Of a stretch of DNA of 28,997 nucleotides, positions 1 to 7,239 are shown one piece after another (positions within the stretch are counted from its first letter, which is position 1; each line of letters starts with the position of its first letter). The stretch spans positions 1 through 28,997 of the forward strand of contig CAYTLW010000098.1 of the NCBI GenBank assembly GCA_964438735.1. The letters are read 5' to 3'. The DNA is from CAYTLW01 sp964438735 (GTDB taxonomy: Bacteria > Myxococcota_A > UBA9042). Below the pieces are notes generated by a model. It ran no database searches. It was given only the letters and a program-made list of their open reading frames with translations, and was not told where the DNA came from. The position numbers were made by a program, and so were the translations under genes.

Positions 1-108
1 GCCGGTGACCGTGTCCGCGACCGAGCCCGTGTCCGTGCCGGTGACCGTGTCCGCGACCGAGCCCGTGTCCGTGCCGGTGACCGTGTCCGCGTCCGAGGCC
101 GTGTCCGT
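1..108. repeat. 36-bp tandem repeat inside the lipoprotein linker
   Basis: Bases 1-36 and 37-72 are identical copies of a 36-bp unit. Bases 73-108 are a diverged third copy, and the array may continue beyond the left edge. The unit is twelve codons, so gain or loss of copies keeps the frame and would only change the length of the linker. Such arrays commonly vary in copy number between strains and are easily collapsed in short-read assembly. Confidence 0.85.
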
Positions 109-324
109 GACCGTGTCTGAGGCCTCGTCCGGCCCTGTGACCGTGTCGGCGACGTTGCCGTCGTTGCCCGGGCCGATGTCGCCAGCGCCGTCCGAACCGG
201 CCGAATCCGCGCCCGCTCCTGGCGGATCGCCGTCGCCGTCGTTGCTGCTGCAGGCCAGGGTCAGAGAGAGGGCAGCAAAGGCCGCCAACCAGGAGCTGAG
301 GATCTTCCGGCTTGAGGTCATCAT
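1..324 (-). CDS. Secreted lipoprotein with Asp/Thr-rich repeat linker (partial, C-terminus outside window)
   Basis: Only the first 108 codons are present; the frame is still open at the left edge. The protein starts MMTSSRKILSSWLAAF and has a positively charged n-region, a hydrophobic core and a lipobox ending LTLAC (Cys at about residue 25), so it should be a lipid-anchored envelope protein. After the cysteine comes an Asp/Gly/Ala-rich stretch that turns into a repeated DTVTGTDTGSVA unit of 12 residues, probably a flexible linker. A GGAGGTG Shine-Dalgarno lies just upstream of the first ATG (324); the second Met codon is immediately adjacent. No catalytic domain is visible in the part present, so function is unknown. 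Family precedent suggests that a folded domain follows the linker, as in the neighbouring vWA lipoprotein. Confidence 0.8.
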   Translation of the reverse strand, partial: MMTSSRKILSSWLAAFAALSLTLACSSNDGDGDPPGAGADSAGSDGAGDIGPGNDGNVADTVTGPDEASDTVTDTASDADTVTGTDTGSVADTVTGTDTGSVADTVTG

Positions 325-373
325 GGGCACCTCCGTGGCGGCCATCCCGCCGGGAGCCCCATCTCCTCTTCGT

Positions 374-3031
374 CTACAACGGCACCTGGTTCGACCAGGT
401 ACCCGGCGTCACCGAGCTGACGAACTCCAGCCCGTCGAGGATCACCTCGCTGTCGTAGATGCCATCGCCCACGTCGTGTACGTGGAAGGTCAGGAAGAAC
501 TCCTCGCCCGGCTCCACGGGCCACTCGGTGGTCATCCAACCTGTCGAAGAGCCGGTATTGGCCGAATCCTTGGCCTTCTGCTCGGCGCAGGAGAAGCCCG
601 TGCCGCTGATGTCGGTCTTGGCCTTGCCGTTGGGGCAGCCGTTGAGCCAGCAGCACTCCGACGCGGCGGTGTTGATGGCGATGTAGCAGTAGCGCTGGCG
701 CGGGTTGCAGAACTGCATGCCCGGGCTGCAGACGAAGTCGTGGTGTTTATCCGGTTCGCGGCAGTCGGTGTAGTTGATGACCGTGGGCTTGCCGCCGTTG
801 GTGCTGCCGGCTTCGATGAGCATGTAGAACTTGTCGTTGAACTGGCTGCCCACGTACTCGTCATACTCCTGGCTGAAGAAGACGTGCCGGATGCGCAGGC
901 CGTTGGCGCCCTTGGGAGCCTTCAGGCGCAGCTTCCACTCCATGGCGTTGAAGGCCTTGGCGCCGCCCTTGACGTAGGGATCGGCCATGGCCTGGCCGCC
1001 CTGGTCGACGCTATGCTTGGTGCCCAGGGCGGGGCCGGTGGCCATCAAGGCGTAGGAGTTGCCGACGAGCGGCTTCAGGTCGTTGGCGCTGTCGCCAAAG
1101 TGGGCCGACGCGGCGTAGGTTCCCTTGGTCTTGGAGCCGGTGGGCGAACTGTAGGATTGCTCCAGCAGCACCTTGTCGTCGCACAGCTCCAGGGCGCAGC
1201 TCATGGCCTCCAGGCTGGCGCCCAGCTTGCCGCAGTCGCCGCACTTGCCGCCGATGGGGCCGGCGCCGGTGCCGCCCTTGGGGTACTTGTTGGCCTGGCC
1301 GGTCTCAAATACGGCCCGGTAGCTGATGAGCAGGTCGGCGATCTCTTCCAGGTCGGCGTCCTTGGCCAGCTTCTTCATGGCCTCCTTGACCGCGGCGTGG
1401 GCCTCGTCCAGGCGCTCCATGGCCGCCTTGCCCTTGAGTTTGCGCACGTCGGCCAGCGCCTCGGCGTAGGCCACCACGGCGTCGCCCTTGCGCAGCAGCG
1501 GGCTGTCGGCGTCGATCAGGTCGGCGATCTTGGCCTCGAAGGTGCTGGTCTTATCCTTGCCGGTGGTCGGGTCGGTCCAGGTGGCCTTGACGGCGACGGT
1601 GGCGTCCTTGGCCACCGCGTCGGGGGCGCAGGTGCGCAGGACCTGGTGGAAGATCATGGCGTCGTTGGCGGCCAGGTGCTGGGGCTCCACCTCTTCCTTG
1701 TTGGTGGAGACCTGCTCGCCGTGGAAGACGTCCATCTCGAAGGTAGGCGGCAGGGTCAGCTCGACCTGCACGGCGCGCGCGGCGATCTCCACGTGGCGCA
1801 GAAAGGCGCCGCCGAACGCTGCGGAGGCCTCGGAGGCGTCGTCGACGAAGATGTAGGCGCCCTTGCCGGCATCGGTGACCGTATCCATGAGCGCGTCGTT
1901 GTAGTTCCACGGATCGCCCACGCCGACGCCGACCAGGTAGATGGCTTCCTTGTCGCCATCCTTGGCCGCCTTGGCGATCAGCTCGCTGTCCTTTTCGCCC
2001 ACGTTGGCGCCGCCATCGCTGATCATCACCACGCGGTTGATGCGCTTGGCGTCGTAGTCGTCCTGGGCCAGCTCGTAGGCCGCGGAGAGCCCGGCGCTGA
2101 AGTTGCTGGTGCCGACGCCCTTGAGCTTGCCGCAGGCCTCGATCACCTTGTCATCGCTGGTCTTGGTCACTTTATGGGACTTCAGCAATACGTTCACCTT
2201 GCTGCCCCAGGCGATGACGGAGACCAGGTCATCCTTGTCGAGCGACTTGGCCAGGGCGAAACATGCCGCGGCGGCGCGATCGTGACCGGTGTGGCCGGGC
2301 AGGCCCCAGTTCATGGACGAGGAGGCATCCACCGCCAGGACCAGGTTGGCGCGGCGACGCTTGTCGATGCTGTAGTCGGGCGCCCGCACGCCGATCTGCA
2401 GGTGGTAGCGGTCTTTGTCGGACTTGCGCATCTGCGCGCTGACCGCGACCTCGCCTGCCTTGGCCGCCGGGTAGTCGAAGTCGTAGTAGTTGAGGAACTC
2501 GTAGGTGCGCAGCGCCTTGTAGGCGTACTGGCCCTGGTCGATGAGGCCGCGGGCCACGGTGGCCCCGGCCATGGAGTTGGAATCATCGGCCGACAGGTAG
2601 AGCACCACGGGCTCGGTCTTGTTGCAGGTCTTGGCGGGACCGGTGTCGGACTCCGAGGATCCCCCTGCGTCCGCGCCGCCCGGGTCCTTGTCGGTGGTGC
2701 CGGCGTCGATGCCGGGTCCGGCGTTGTCGGTGCCGCTACCGGGCGGGGGCTCGGAGGGATCGGTGCTGCCCGCATCCGCAGCGCCACCACCGCCACCAGA
2801 GCCCTCTTCGCCGGTCGAGCTGTTGGGCTGCTGCGTGGTCGCGCCCTTGTCCTTGTCACCGCTGCTGTTCTTGGTGGCACTGTTGTTCTTGTCGCCACCG
2901 GATCCGCCGGTGGAGATCTCCTGGTTCGAACCGGCGCCAGTGACCGCGGTGTCGACGCCGCAGCCGCTGGCCAGGGACAGCAGGAAGAGCAGGGATGTGA
3001 AGAGGGCGATGCGGGGGGATGGGCTGGTCAT
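374..3031 (-). CDS. YfbK-like vWA lipoprotein with C-terminal choice-of-anchor L domain
   Basis: A predicted 885-residue lipoprotein. The ATG at 3031 is preferred to the longer frame beginning at 3103: it follows GGAGACGAC and opens a proper signal peptide (MTSPSPRIALFTSLLFLLSL, lipobox cysteine at residue 24). Residues 25-135 are a Gly/Ser/Asp/Pro/Lys linker. A YfbK-type N-terminal segment with EFLNYYDFDYP follows near 178-190. The vWA domain lies at about 229-400 with an apparently complete metal-ion-dependent adhesion site: DASSS at 235-239, the Thr of GTSN near 308 and the Asp of ISDGG near 339. The last 250 residues match the choice-of-anchor L pattern (FFSQEYDEYVGSQFNDKFY, a paired-Cys region with SECCW, and HDVGDGIYDSEVILDG near the end). 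vWA domains of this type bind protein ligands, and anchor-L domains occur on exported surface proteins, so a surface adhesion or assembly role is likely but inferred. Confidence 0.88.
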   Translation of the reverse strand: MTSPSPRIALFTSLLFLLSLASGCGVDTAVTGAGSNQEISTGGSGGDKNNSATKNSSGDKDKGATTQQPNSSTGEEGSGGGGGAADAGSTDPSEPPPGSGTDNAGPGIDAGTTDKDPGGADAGGSSESDTGPAKTCNKTEPVVLYLSADDSNSMAGATVARGLIDQGQYAYKALRTYEFLNYYDFDYPAAKAGEVAVSAQMRKSDKDRYHLQIGVRAPDYSIDKRRRANLVLAVDASSSMNWGLPGHTGHDRAAAACFALAKSLDKDDLVSVIAWGSKVNVLLKSHKVTKTSDDKVIEACGKLKGVGTSNFSAGLSAAYELAQDDYDAKRINRVVMISDGGANVGEKDSELIAKAAKDGDKEAIYLVGVGVGDPWNYNDALMDTVTDAGKGAYIFVDDASEASAAFGGAFLRHVEIAARAVQVELTLPPTFEMDVFHGEQVSTNKEEVEPQHLAANDAMIFHQVLRTCAPDAVAKDATVAVKATWTDPTTGKDKTSTFEAKIADLIDADSPLLRKGDAVVAYAEALADVRKLKGKAAMERLDEAHAAVKEAMKKLAKDADLEEIADLLISYRAVFETGQANKYPKGGTGAGPIGGKCGDCGKLGASLEAMSCALELCDDKVLLEQSYSSPTGSKTKGTYAASAHFGDSANDLKPLVGNSYALMATGPALGTKHSVDQGGQAMADPYVKGGAKAFNAMEWKLRLKAPKGANGLRIRHVFFSQEYDEYVGSQFNDKFYMLIEAGSTNGGKPTVINYTDCREPDKHHDFVCSPGMQFCNPRQRYCYIAINTAASECCWLNGCPNGKAKTDISGTGFSCAEQKAKDSANTGSSTGWMTTEWPVEPGEEFFLTFHVHDVGDGIYDSEVILDGLEFVSSVTPGTWSNQVPL

Positions 3032-3234
3032 GTCGTCTCCACGGCGGCAGCTCGGGCCGCTCGGGGAGAGGTTTTGCAAGGGTGGTGCCAGCGGTGCTTC
3101 CAAAGGGGCCCGACAGGTGCCACCCGATTCACAACTCGCTGCGATTGCTTGTAAACATCATCTTTATGCAGGATGAAATCGACGCCTGGACGACCGCCGG
3201 AATCACCAAGACACGACGCGGCGGCGGCCGCACC

Positions 3235-3250
3235 GTTGAATATATACACA
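3235..3250. other. AT-rich island in the 271-bp spacer upstream of the vWA gene
   Basis: The spacer 3032-3302 separates the DUF2461 stop from the vWA start; both genes are on the minus strand. It contains a short run (gttgaatatatacaca) that stands out strongly from its GC-rich surroundings. Read on the minus strand it offers TATATT, a possible -10 element for the vWA gene, but no convincing -35 partner was found and it would leave a leader of about 200 bases. No small ORF, terminator hairpin or RNA gene is evident elsewhere in this spacer. Confidence 0.25.
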
Positions 3251-3302
3251 GTCCTGTCGAGGAATCCTGCGCCCCGGTGGCGGCAGCGGCGCGAAATGCC
3301 GA

Positions 3303-3779
3303 TCAAAAGGCCTGGTCCACCGCCTTGCATAGCCAGCGCATGAAGGGCGCCGATGTCTGGCAGAGCCCGGCGAAGTGGTCCAGGAAGTCCGCCCGCAGCA
3401 CCGTCTCTTCATCGAGATGGGTCACGGCGATGAAGTCCTTGCGTTTGAGATCCTCGACCAGGGGATGCTCCTTGTCGTAGCCGCGCGGGGGTCGCTTCAG
3501 AGAGTCGCCTTCCAGCTGCCAGGAGGCGGCGAAGTCGCCGCCGCGAGTCGCCGCCACCCAGCCGTCGGCATCCTCGGCCATGACCGCCCTGATCTGGTGG
3601 GCCACGGGCGTCGGTGGACGCCACATGCCGACGCCGACGAAGACCTCNNNNNNNNNNNNNNNNNNNNNNNNNNNNNNNNNNNNNNNNNNNNNNNNNNNNN
3701 NNNNNNNNNNNNNNNNNNNNNNNNNNNNNNNNNNNNNNNNNNNNNNNAGTTCGGGGCCGAAATGGGCGCTGTTGCTCAT
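3303..3779 (-). CDS. DUF2461 (TIGR02453) family protein, interrupted by an assembly gap
   Basis: The gene begins at ATG 3779 (MSNSAHFGPE), preceded by an ideal AAGGAG Shine-Dalgarno seven bases upstream. After a 100-N block it resumes with EVFVGVGMWRPPTPVAHQIR and continues through LEGDSLKRPPRGYDKEHPL and VEDLKRKDFIAVTHLDEE to its stop at 3303. These are the characteristic C-terminal motifs of the DUF2461/TIGR02453 family, conserved bacterial proteins without an established reaction. Members are usually about 220 residues. Only 124 real residues are visible, so roughly 100 are missing and the N-run probably understates the true distance by some 200 bases. The apparent in-frame continuation across the Ns is a coincidence of the fixed gap length. 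The gene is divergent from the coiled-coil gene on the right. Confidence 0.85.
   Translation of the reverse strand: MSNSAHFGPEXXXXXXXXXXXXXXXXXXXXXXXXXXXXXXXXXXEVFVGVGMWRPPTPVAHQIRAVMAEDADGWVAATRGGDFAASWQLEGDSLKRPPRGYDKEHPLVEDLKRKDFIAVTHLDEETVLRADFLDHFAGLCQTSAPFMRWLCKAVDQAF
3648..3747. other. Assembly gap (100 Ns)
   Basis: Exactly 100 consecutive Ns, the conventional placeholder for a scaffold gap of unknown length. It falls inside the DUF2461 gene. The flanking halves look like two ends of the same family member, so the scaffold join is probably right but the distance is not. Confidence 0.98.
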
Positions 3780-3876
3780 GGCGGGTCTCCTTGGTGGTTG
3801 GCACGGCACGGCAACGTCGCGCGGCCGGTGGCGTTGGTCAACAATGGCCCCGACATCCGATTGGGATCCGGGCGTA

Positions 3877-3905
3877 TTGACCTGCGGCGATCTGCGGCAC
3901 ACTCT
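3877..3905 (+). promoter_or_regulatory. Candidate promoter of the coiled-coil membrane protein gene
   Basis: TTGACC (3877-3882) is a good -35 hexamer. Fifteen to seventeen bases later come weak -10-like hexamers (CACACT at 3898 or CACTCT at 3900). Transcription would begin near 3910, which fits a start codon at 3937 and would exclude the upstream in-frame ATG at 3844. The -10 is poor, so the assignment is tentative. Confidence 0.3.
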
Positions 3906-3936
3906 GCCGTCGGCACGTTGCGACCTCTGGAGTCTG

Positions 3937-6900
3937 ATGGCCGGACGCTGGAAATACGGGCAGAGACCGGGCGCCAACACGACGTGGTGGCGTCCGCGAC
4001 CGCCGCCCGCACCGTGGGAGGTGCTCGACCTGGCTGATCTGCTCTGGTCGGCGCGCAACGAAGAGTCCGTGATCGTGACCGATCGCGAGGGCAAGGGCTG
4101 GCGCCTGGATCCGGGCATCGCCGCCGCCGATCCCCACCTCAAGGGCCCGCTGATCCACCTTTCAGAAGAGGCGTCTGAAGAGGCGCTGCAGCCCGTTCGC
4201 GATCCGTCGCTGCTGGAACTGGCGTTCATGATCGCCTGGGCCCACGGCGCGCGGCCAGACGCCCTGCCCCCCATCGAGCCGCCGGCGTGGCGAGCGTTGA
4301 GTTCACGCCACCCGCTGGCCCGTCGCCTGCGCGCGCGCCTGAAGACGGACTCGCTCTTGCTGGTGCGCCAGCCGGTGGATCGGGTGATCAAACCCGGCAA
4401 AGAGTCGTCGTGGCTGGCGATTCGCAACGCATGGGATGTAGCCGATGAGCCCGCCCAACGGTGGTTGATCCTGGCCCACTGGTCGGACTCCGAGCAGTCC
4501 CGATGGGCCGGCGTACGCCAGGTGATCCCGCCGGTGGCCTTCCTGGATGCCTGCGTGGATGGCACGCTCAACACCGAAGAGGTCAAGGTCGCCGCCTTCC
4601 ATGTCGGCCAGCTGTCCAGCGCGGTGCTGGACGATGAGCTGCTGCCAGCGGGCGTGGCCCAGGTGGTGGCGCTGCTCGATGGTCGCGAGATCGAGCATGG
4701 CTTGCGGCCGGATACCTACGTCGAGGACTCCGTCGCGACCGAGGTGACCCTGCGGTGGTCGGCCGAGGGCCCCGAATGGGTACATCCGAAGCTACAAGGA
4801 CGGGACGCCGATACCCTGCGGGCGCTGCGAGCGGCCTGCCAGGATGTGCCCCTGGTGCCCGAGGGCTTGTTCGACGCCATCGACGCGGCCATCGCGGCCC
4901 GATTGCAGGCCGACGAAGAGGCCGCCGAACGGGAGCGACAGGAAGCGGAGGCGGCGCGGCAGGCACGTATCGCCGCGCGCGAGGCCGAAGCGGCCCGCCT
5001 GGCGGCAGAACGAGCGGCGGCTGAGGCGGCGCGCATCGAGGCAGAGCGCCTGGCGGCGGAAGAAGCGGCGCGCATGGAAGCCGAGCGGCTCGCAGCCGAA
5101 GAGGCGGCGCGCGTCGAGGCGGAACGACTCGCGGCAGAAGAAGCGGCGCGCATCAAAGCCGAGCGCATCGAAGCCGAGCGCATCGAAGCCGAGCGACTCG
5201 CGGCAGAAGAGGCAGCGCGCGCCGAAGCGGAACGACTCGCGGCAGAAGAGGCAGCGCGCGTCGAGGCGGAACGACTCGCGGCAGAAGAAGCGGCGCGCAT
5301 CGAAGCCGAGCGTATCGAAGCCGAGCGGCTCGCAGCCGAAGAGGCGGCGCGCGTCGAGGCGGAACGACTCGCGGCAGAAGAGGCAGCGCGCGTCGAGGCG
5401 GAACGACTTGCAGCAAAAGAGGCAGCGCGCGTCGAGGCGGAACGACTTGCAGCAGAAGAAGCGGCACGTCTGGAGGCCGAGCGCATCGAAGCCGAAGAGG
5501 CGGCGCGCGCAGAGGCAGAGCGCCTGGCAGCAGAAGAAGCAGCGCGCGTCGAAGCCGAGCGCCTGGCATCAGATGAGGCGGCGCGCATCGAAGCGGAACA
5601 ACTTGCGGCCGAAGAGGCGGCACGTCTCGAAGGGGAGCGGCTCGCCGCCGAAGAAGCGGCACACGTCGAGGCGGAACGACTCGCAGCGGAAGAAGCCGCC
5701 CGCTCCGAAGCCGAACGCCAGGCCGCCGAAGATGCGGCGCGCGTCGAAGCGGAGCGGCTCGCGGCCGAGGAGGCCGCCAGCGCCGAGGCCGAGCGGGTCG
5801 CGGCAGAAGAAGAAGCACGCCTGGAGGCAGAGCGCCTGGCCGCAGAGGAAGCGGCGCAGATCGAAGCCGAACGGATCGCGGCCGAGGAGGCCGCCAGCGC
5901 CGAGGCCGAGCGGGTCGCAGCAGAAGAAGAAGCACGCCTGGAGGCAGAGCGCCTGGCCGCAGAGGAAGCGGCGCAGATCGAAGCCGAACGGATCGCGGCC
6001 GAGGAAGCGGCGCGCGTCGAAGCCGAGCGCGTCGCGCAACAGGAAGCCGCGCGATTGGAGGCGGAGCGCCTGACAGCCGAAGAGGCGGCGCGGGTCGAGG
6101 CCGAGCGACTGGCCGCCGAAGAGGCAGCGCGCCAGGAGGCCGAGCGGGCTGACGCCATAGCCGCGGCTCAGGCAGAGGCCGACCGTGAGGCGGCCGAAGA
6201 GGCCAGCCGCCACGAGGCAGCCGCCGCGAACAAGGAAGCTGGACGCCAGGCGCGCCGGGATGAAGCGGCTGAGGCGGACGCTGCGGAGCGCGTCAAGAGA
6301 ATGGCCCAGGAGGCGGAACAGGCGCGCCTGGACGCCGAAGAGGCCGCCCGTCAGCGGGCCAAGGCCATCGCCATGGCCATGCCCGCCAGGACGGCGCCCG
6401 CGGCCGTCGCCAAGGCGCCAGCACCGGTTGCCGCCGCGGATGAGGCGCCAGCGGGCGGGTTGCCGGTCGGCGTGTGGGTCGTCGGCGGATTGATTGTGGC
6501 GGGTCTGCTTGCGTGGTGGTTGTGGCCATCGTCTTCCGAGACGCCATCGGCCAGCGTCGCGGCCACTGCAATCACCTCGACCGACGCGGTCGGTGGCGAG
6601 CGCGCTGTCCAGGAGGCAGCGAAGGAACCCGCGCCGGCTGCCGAGCCCGGCGTGCAGGACGAGGAAGATCCGAAGCCGGCGGCCCCGGACGCGACGACCG
6701 ATGGCAACGCGACGCCCGCCGCGGCCGACGACGCCCCGGACGCCGGCGAGACGACCGCCGAGGCGCCACCGAAAGCCGTCGCCGCGAAGGGGCCCGCGCC
6801 GCGTTTTGCCCGGCTGCCCTGGGTCACGCTATGGGATGGCCGCAAGCTCGTGCCGGAGCCCGGCGTGCAGGCCAGCTGCAACCGCTATGGAGACATCGAG

Positions 6901-7239
6901 CTGCGCCGCCTGGACAAGACCCGCTTCATCATCTGCGATCTCTTCCATACCGAGCCGGGACGGCCACGCGGCAACCTGCGGCGCAAGGTGTGTGGCACCG
7001 ATCCGGTACGCTGCGTCGACCTGAAGACGGCAGATCTGAGCAAGCTCCCGGCCTACATCTGTACGCCGAAGTCGGGCTATGCCTACGGGCTGCTGAAGAT
7101 CGCCGATCCCCGGCGGGCCATCTACGTCAGCGAGACCGCCAACGCCGGCGACATGAAGGGCCGCACGACGCGCGAGGAGTGGCGCCAGTCCTGCGGCGGC
7201 TACGCGCCCTACGTCTTCGCTATGGAAAAACTCCGGTAG
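3937..7239 (+). CDS. Unrecognised 1100-aa protein: long A/E/R repeat helix, one TM segment, six-Cys C-terminal domain
   Basis: The reading frame extends back through the assembly gap, but ATG 3937 (MAGRWKYGQRPGANTTWWRP) is chosen: GGAG lies four bases upstream and a TTGACC box precedes it; ATG 3844 has no ribosome site. Residues 1-320 form a Trp-rich globular region that I do not recognise. Residues 320-810 are an uninterrupted Ala/Glu/Arg helix built from a 13-residue unit such as EAERLAAEEAARV, like TolA-type stalks or single alpha-helices. After an Ala/Pro linker, GVWVVGGLIVAGLLAWWLW (about 845-864) is a single transmembrane segment, followed by a second Ala/Pro/Asp-rich linker. Residues 953-1100 form a compact domain with six cysteines, consistent with three disulfides outside the cytoplasm. 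There is no signal peptide, so the likely topology is N-terminus and stalk inside, C-terminal domain in the periplasm. Its stop codon directly abuts the next gene's ATG, which implies co-transcription with the GH113-like lipoprotein. Confidence 0.75.
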   Translation: MAGRWKYGQRPGANTTWWRPRPPPAPWEVLDLADLLWSARNEESVIVTDREGKGWRLDPGIAAADPHLKGPLIHLSEEASEEALQPVRDPSLLELAFMIAWAHGARPDALPPIEPPAWRALSSRHPLARRLRARLKTDSLLLVRQPVDRVIKPGKESSWLAIRNAWDVADEPAQRWLILAHWSDSEQSRWAGVRQVIPPVAFLDACVDGTLNTEEVKVAAFHVGQLSSAVLDDELLPAGVAQVVALLDGREIEHGLRPDTYVEDSVATEVTLRWSAEGPEWVHPKLQGRDADTLRALRAACQDVPLVPEGLFDAIDAAIAARLQADEEAAERERQEAEAARQARIAAREAEAARLAAERAAAEAARIEAERLAAEEAARMEAERLAAEEAARVEAERLAAEEAARIKAERIEAERIEAERLAAEEAARAEAERLAAEEAARVEAERLAAEEAARIEAERIEAERLAAEEAARVEAERLAAEEAARVEAERLAAKEAARVEAERLAAEEAARLEAERIEAEEAARAEAERLAAEEAARVEAERLASDEAARIEAEQLAAEEAARLEGERLAAEEAAHVEAERLAAEEAARSEAERQAAEDAARVEAERLAAEEAASAEAERVAAEEEARLEAERLAAEEAAQIEAERIAAEEAASAEAERVAAEEEARLEAERLAAEEAAQIEAERIAAEEAARVEAERVAQQEAARLEAERLTAEEAARVEAERLAAEEAARQEAERADAIAAAQAEADREAAEEASRHEAAAANKEAGRQARRDEAAEADAAERVKRMAQEAEQARLDAEEAARQRAKAIAMAMPARTAPAAVAKAPAPVAAADEAPAGGLPVGVWVVGGLIVAGLLAWWLWPSSSETPSASVAATAITSTDAVGGERAVQEAAKEPAPAAEPGVQDEEDPKPAAPDATTDGNATPAAADDAPDAGETTAEAPPKAVAAKGPAPRFARLPWVTLWDGRKLVPEPGVQASCNRYGDIELRRLDKTRFIICDLFHTEPGRPRGNLRRKVCGTDPVRCVDLKTADLSKLPAYICTPKSGYAYGLLKIADPRRAIYVSETANAGDMKGRTTREEWRQSCGGYAPYVFAMEKLR
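5035..6132 (+). repeat. 39-bp tandem repeats encoding a 13-residue A/E/R helix unit
   Basis: About 28 degenerate copies of a 39-bp unit encode variants of EAERLAAEEAAR plus one hydrophobic residue (V, I, M or L). Some copies carry extra five-codon insertions such as the repeated IEAER near 5152-5196. Glu and Arg spaced three to four residues apart favour intrahelical salt bridges. A 13-residue period is not a multiple of seven, so the segment may be a single alpha-helix rather than a regular heptad coiled coil. Confidence 0.9.
5761..5994 (+). repeat. Near-perfect 117-bp tandem duplication within the helix repeat
   Basis: Bases 5761-5877 and 5878-5994 are the same 117-bp segment, differing by a single g/a change (gtcgcggca in the first copy, gtcgcagca in the second). 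The unit is exactly three 39-bp repeats (39 codons). Neighbouring repeats differ far more, so this duplication is recent. Confidence 0.9.

Noticed and set aside
5..3154. Plus-strand open frame of about 1049 codons opposite the vWA lipoprotein
   Set aside because: It is antisense to two genes with clear signal peptides and domains, is made of Val/Gly/Leu/Ala low-complexity sequence, and has no recognisable motif. Long antisense frames are expected at this GC content.
3580..3936. N-terminal extension of the coiled-coil protein through the assembly gap
   Set aside because: It includes unknown bases and sequence antisense to the DUF2461 gene. The start at 3937 is better supported.
4716..6158. 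Minus-strand frame of about 480 codons and a shifted plus-strand frame (4844-6073) across the repeat region
   Set aside because: Both are Ser/Ala/Arg- or Lys/Arg-rich translations of the same 39-bp repeat in other frames. The A/E/R frame has a start, a downstream membrane segment and a folded domain.
4910..6360. CRISPR array
   Set aside because: The periodic sequence is coding, contiguous 39-bp repeat without distinct spacers.
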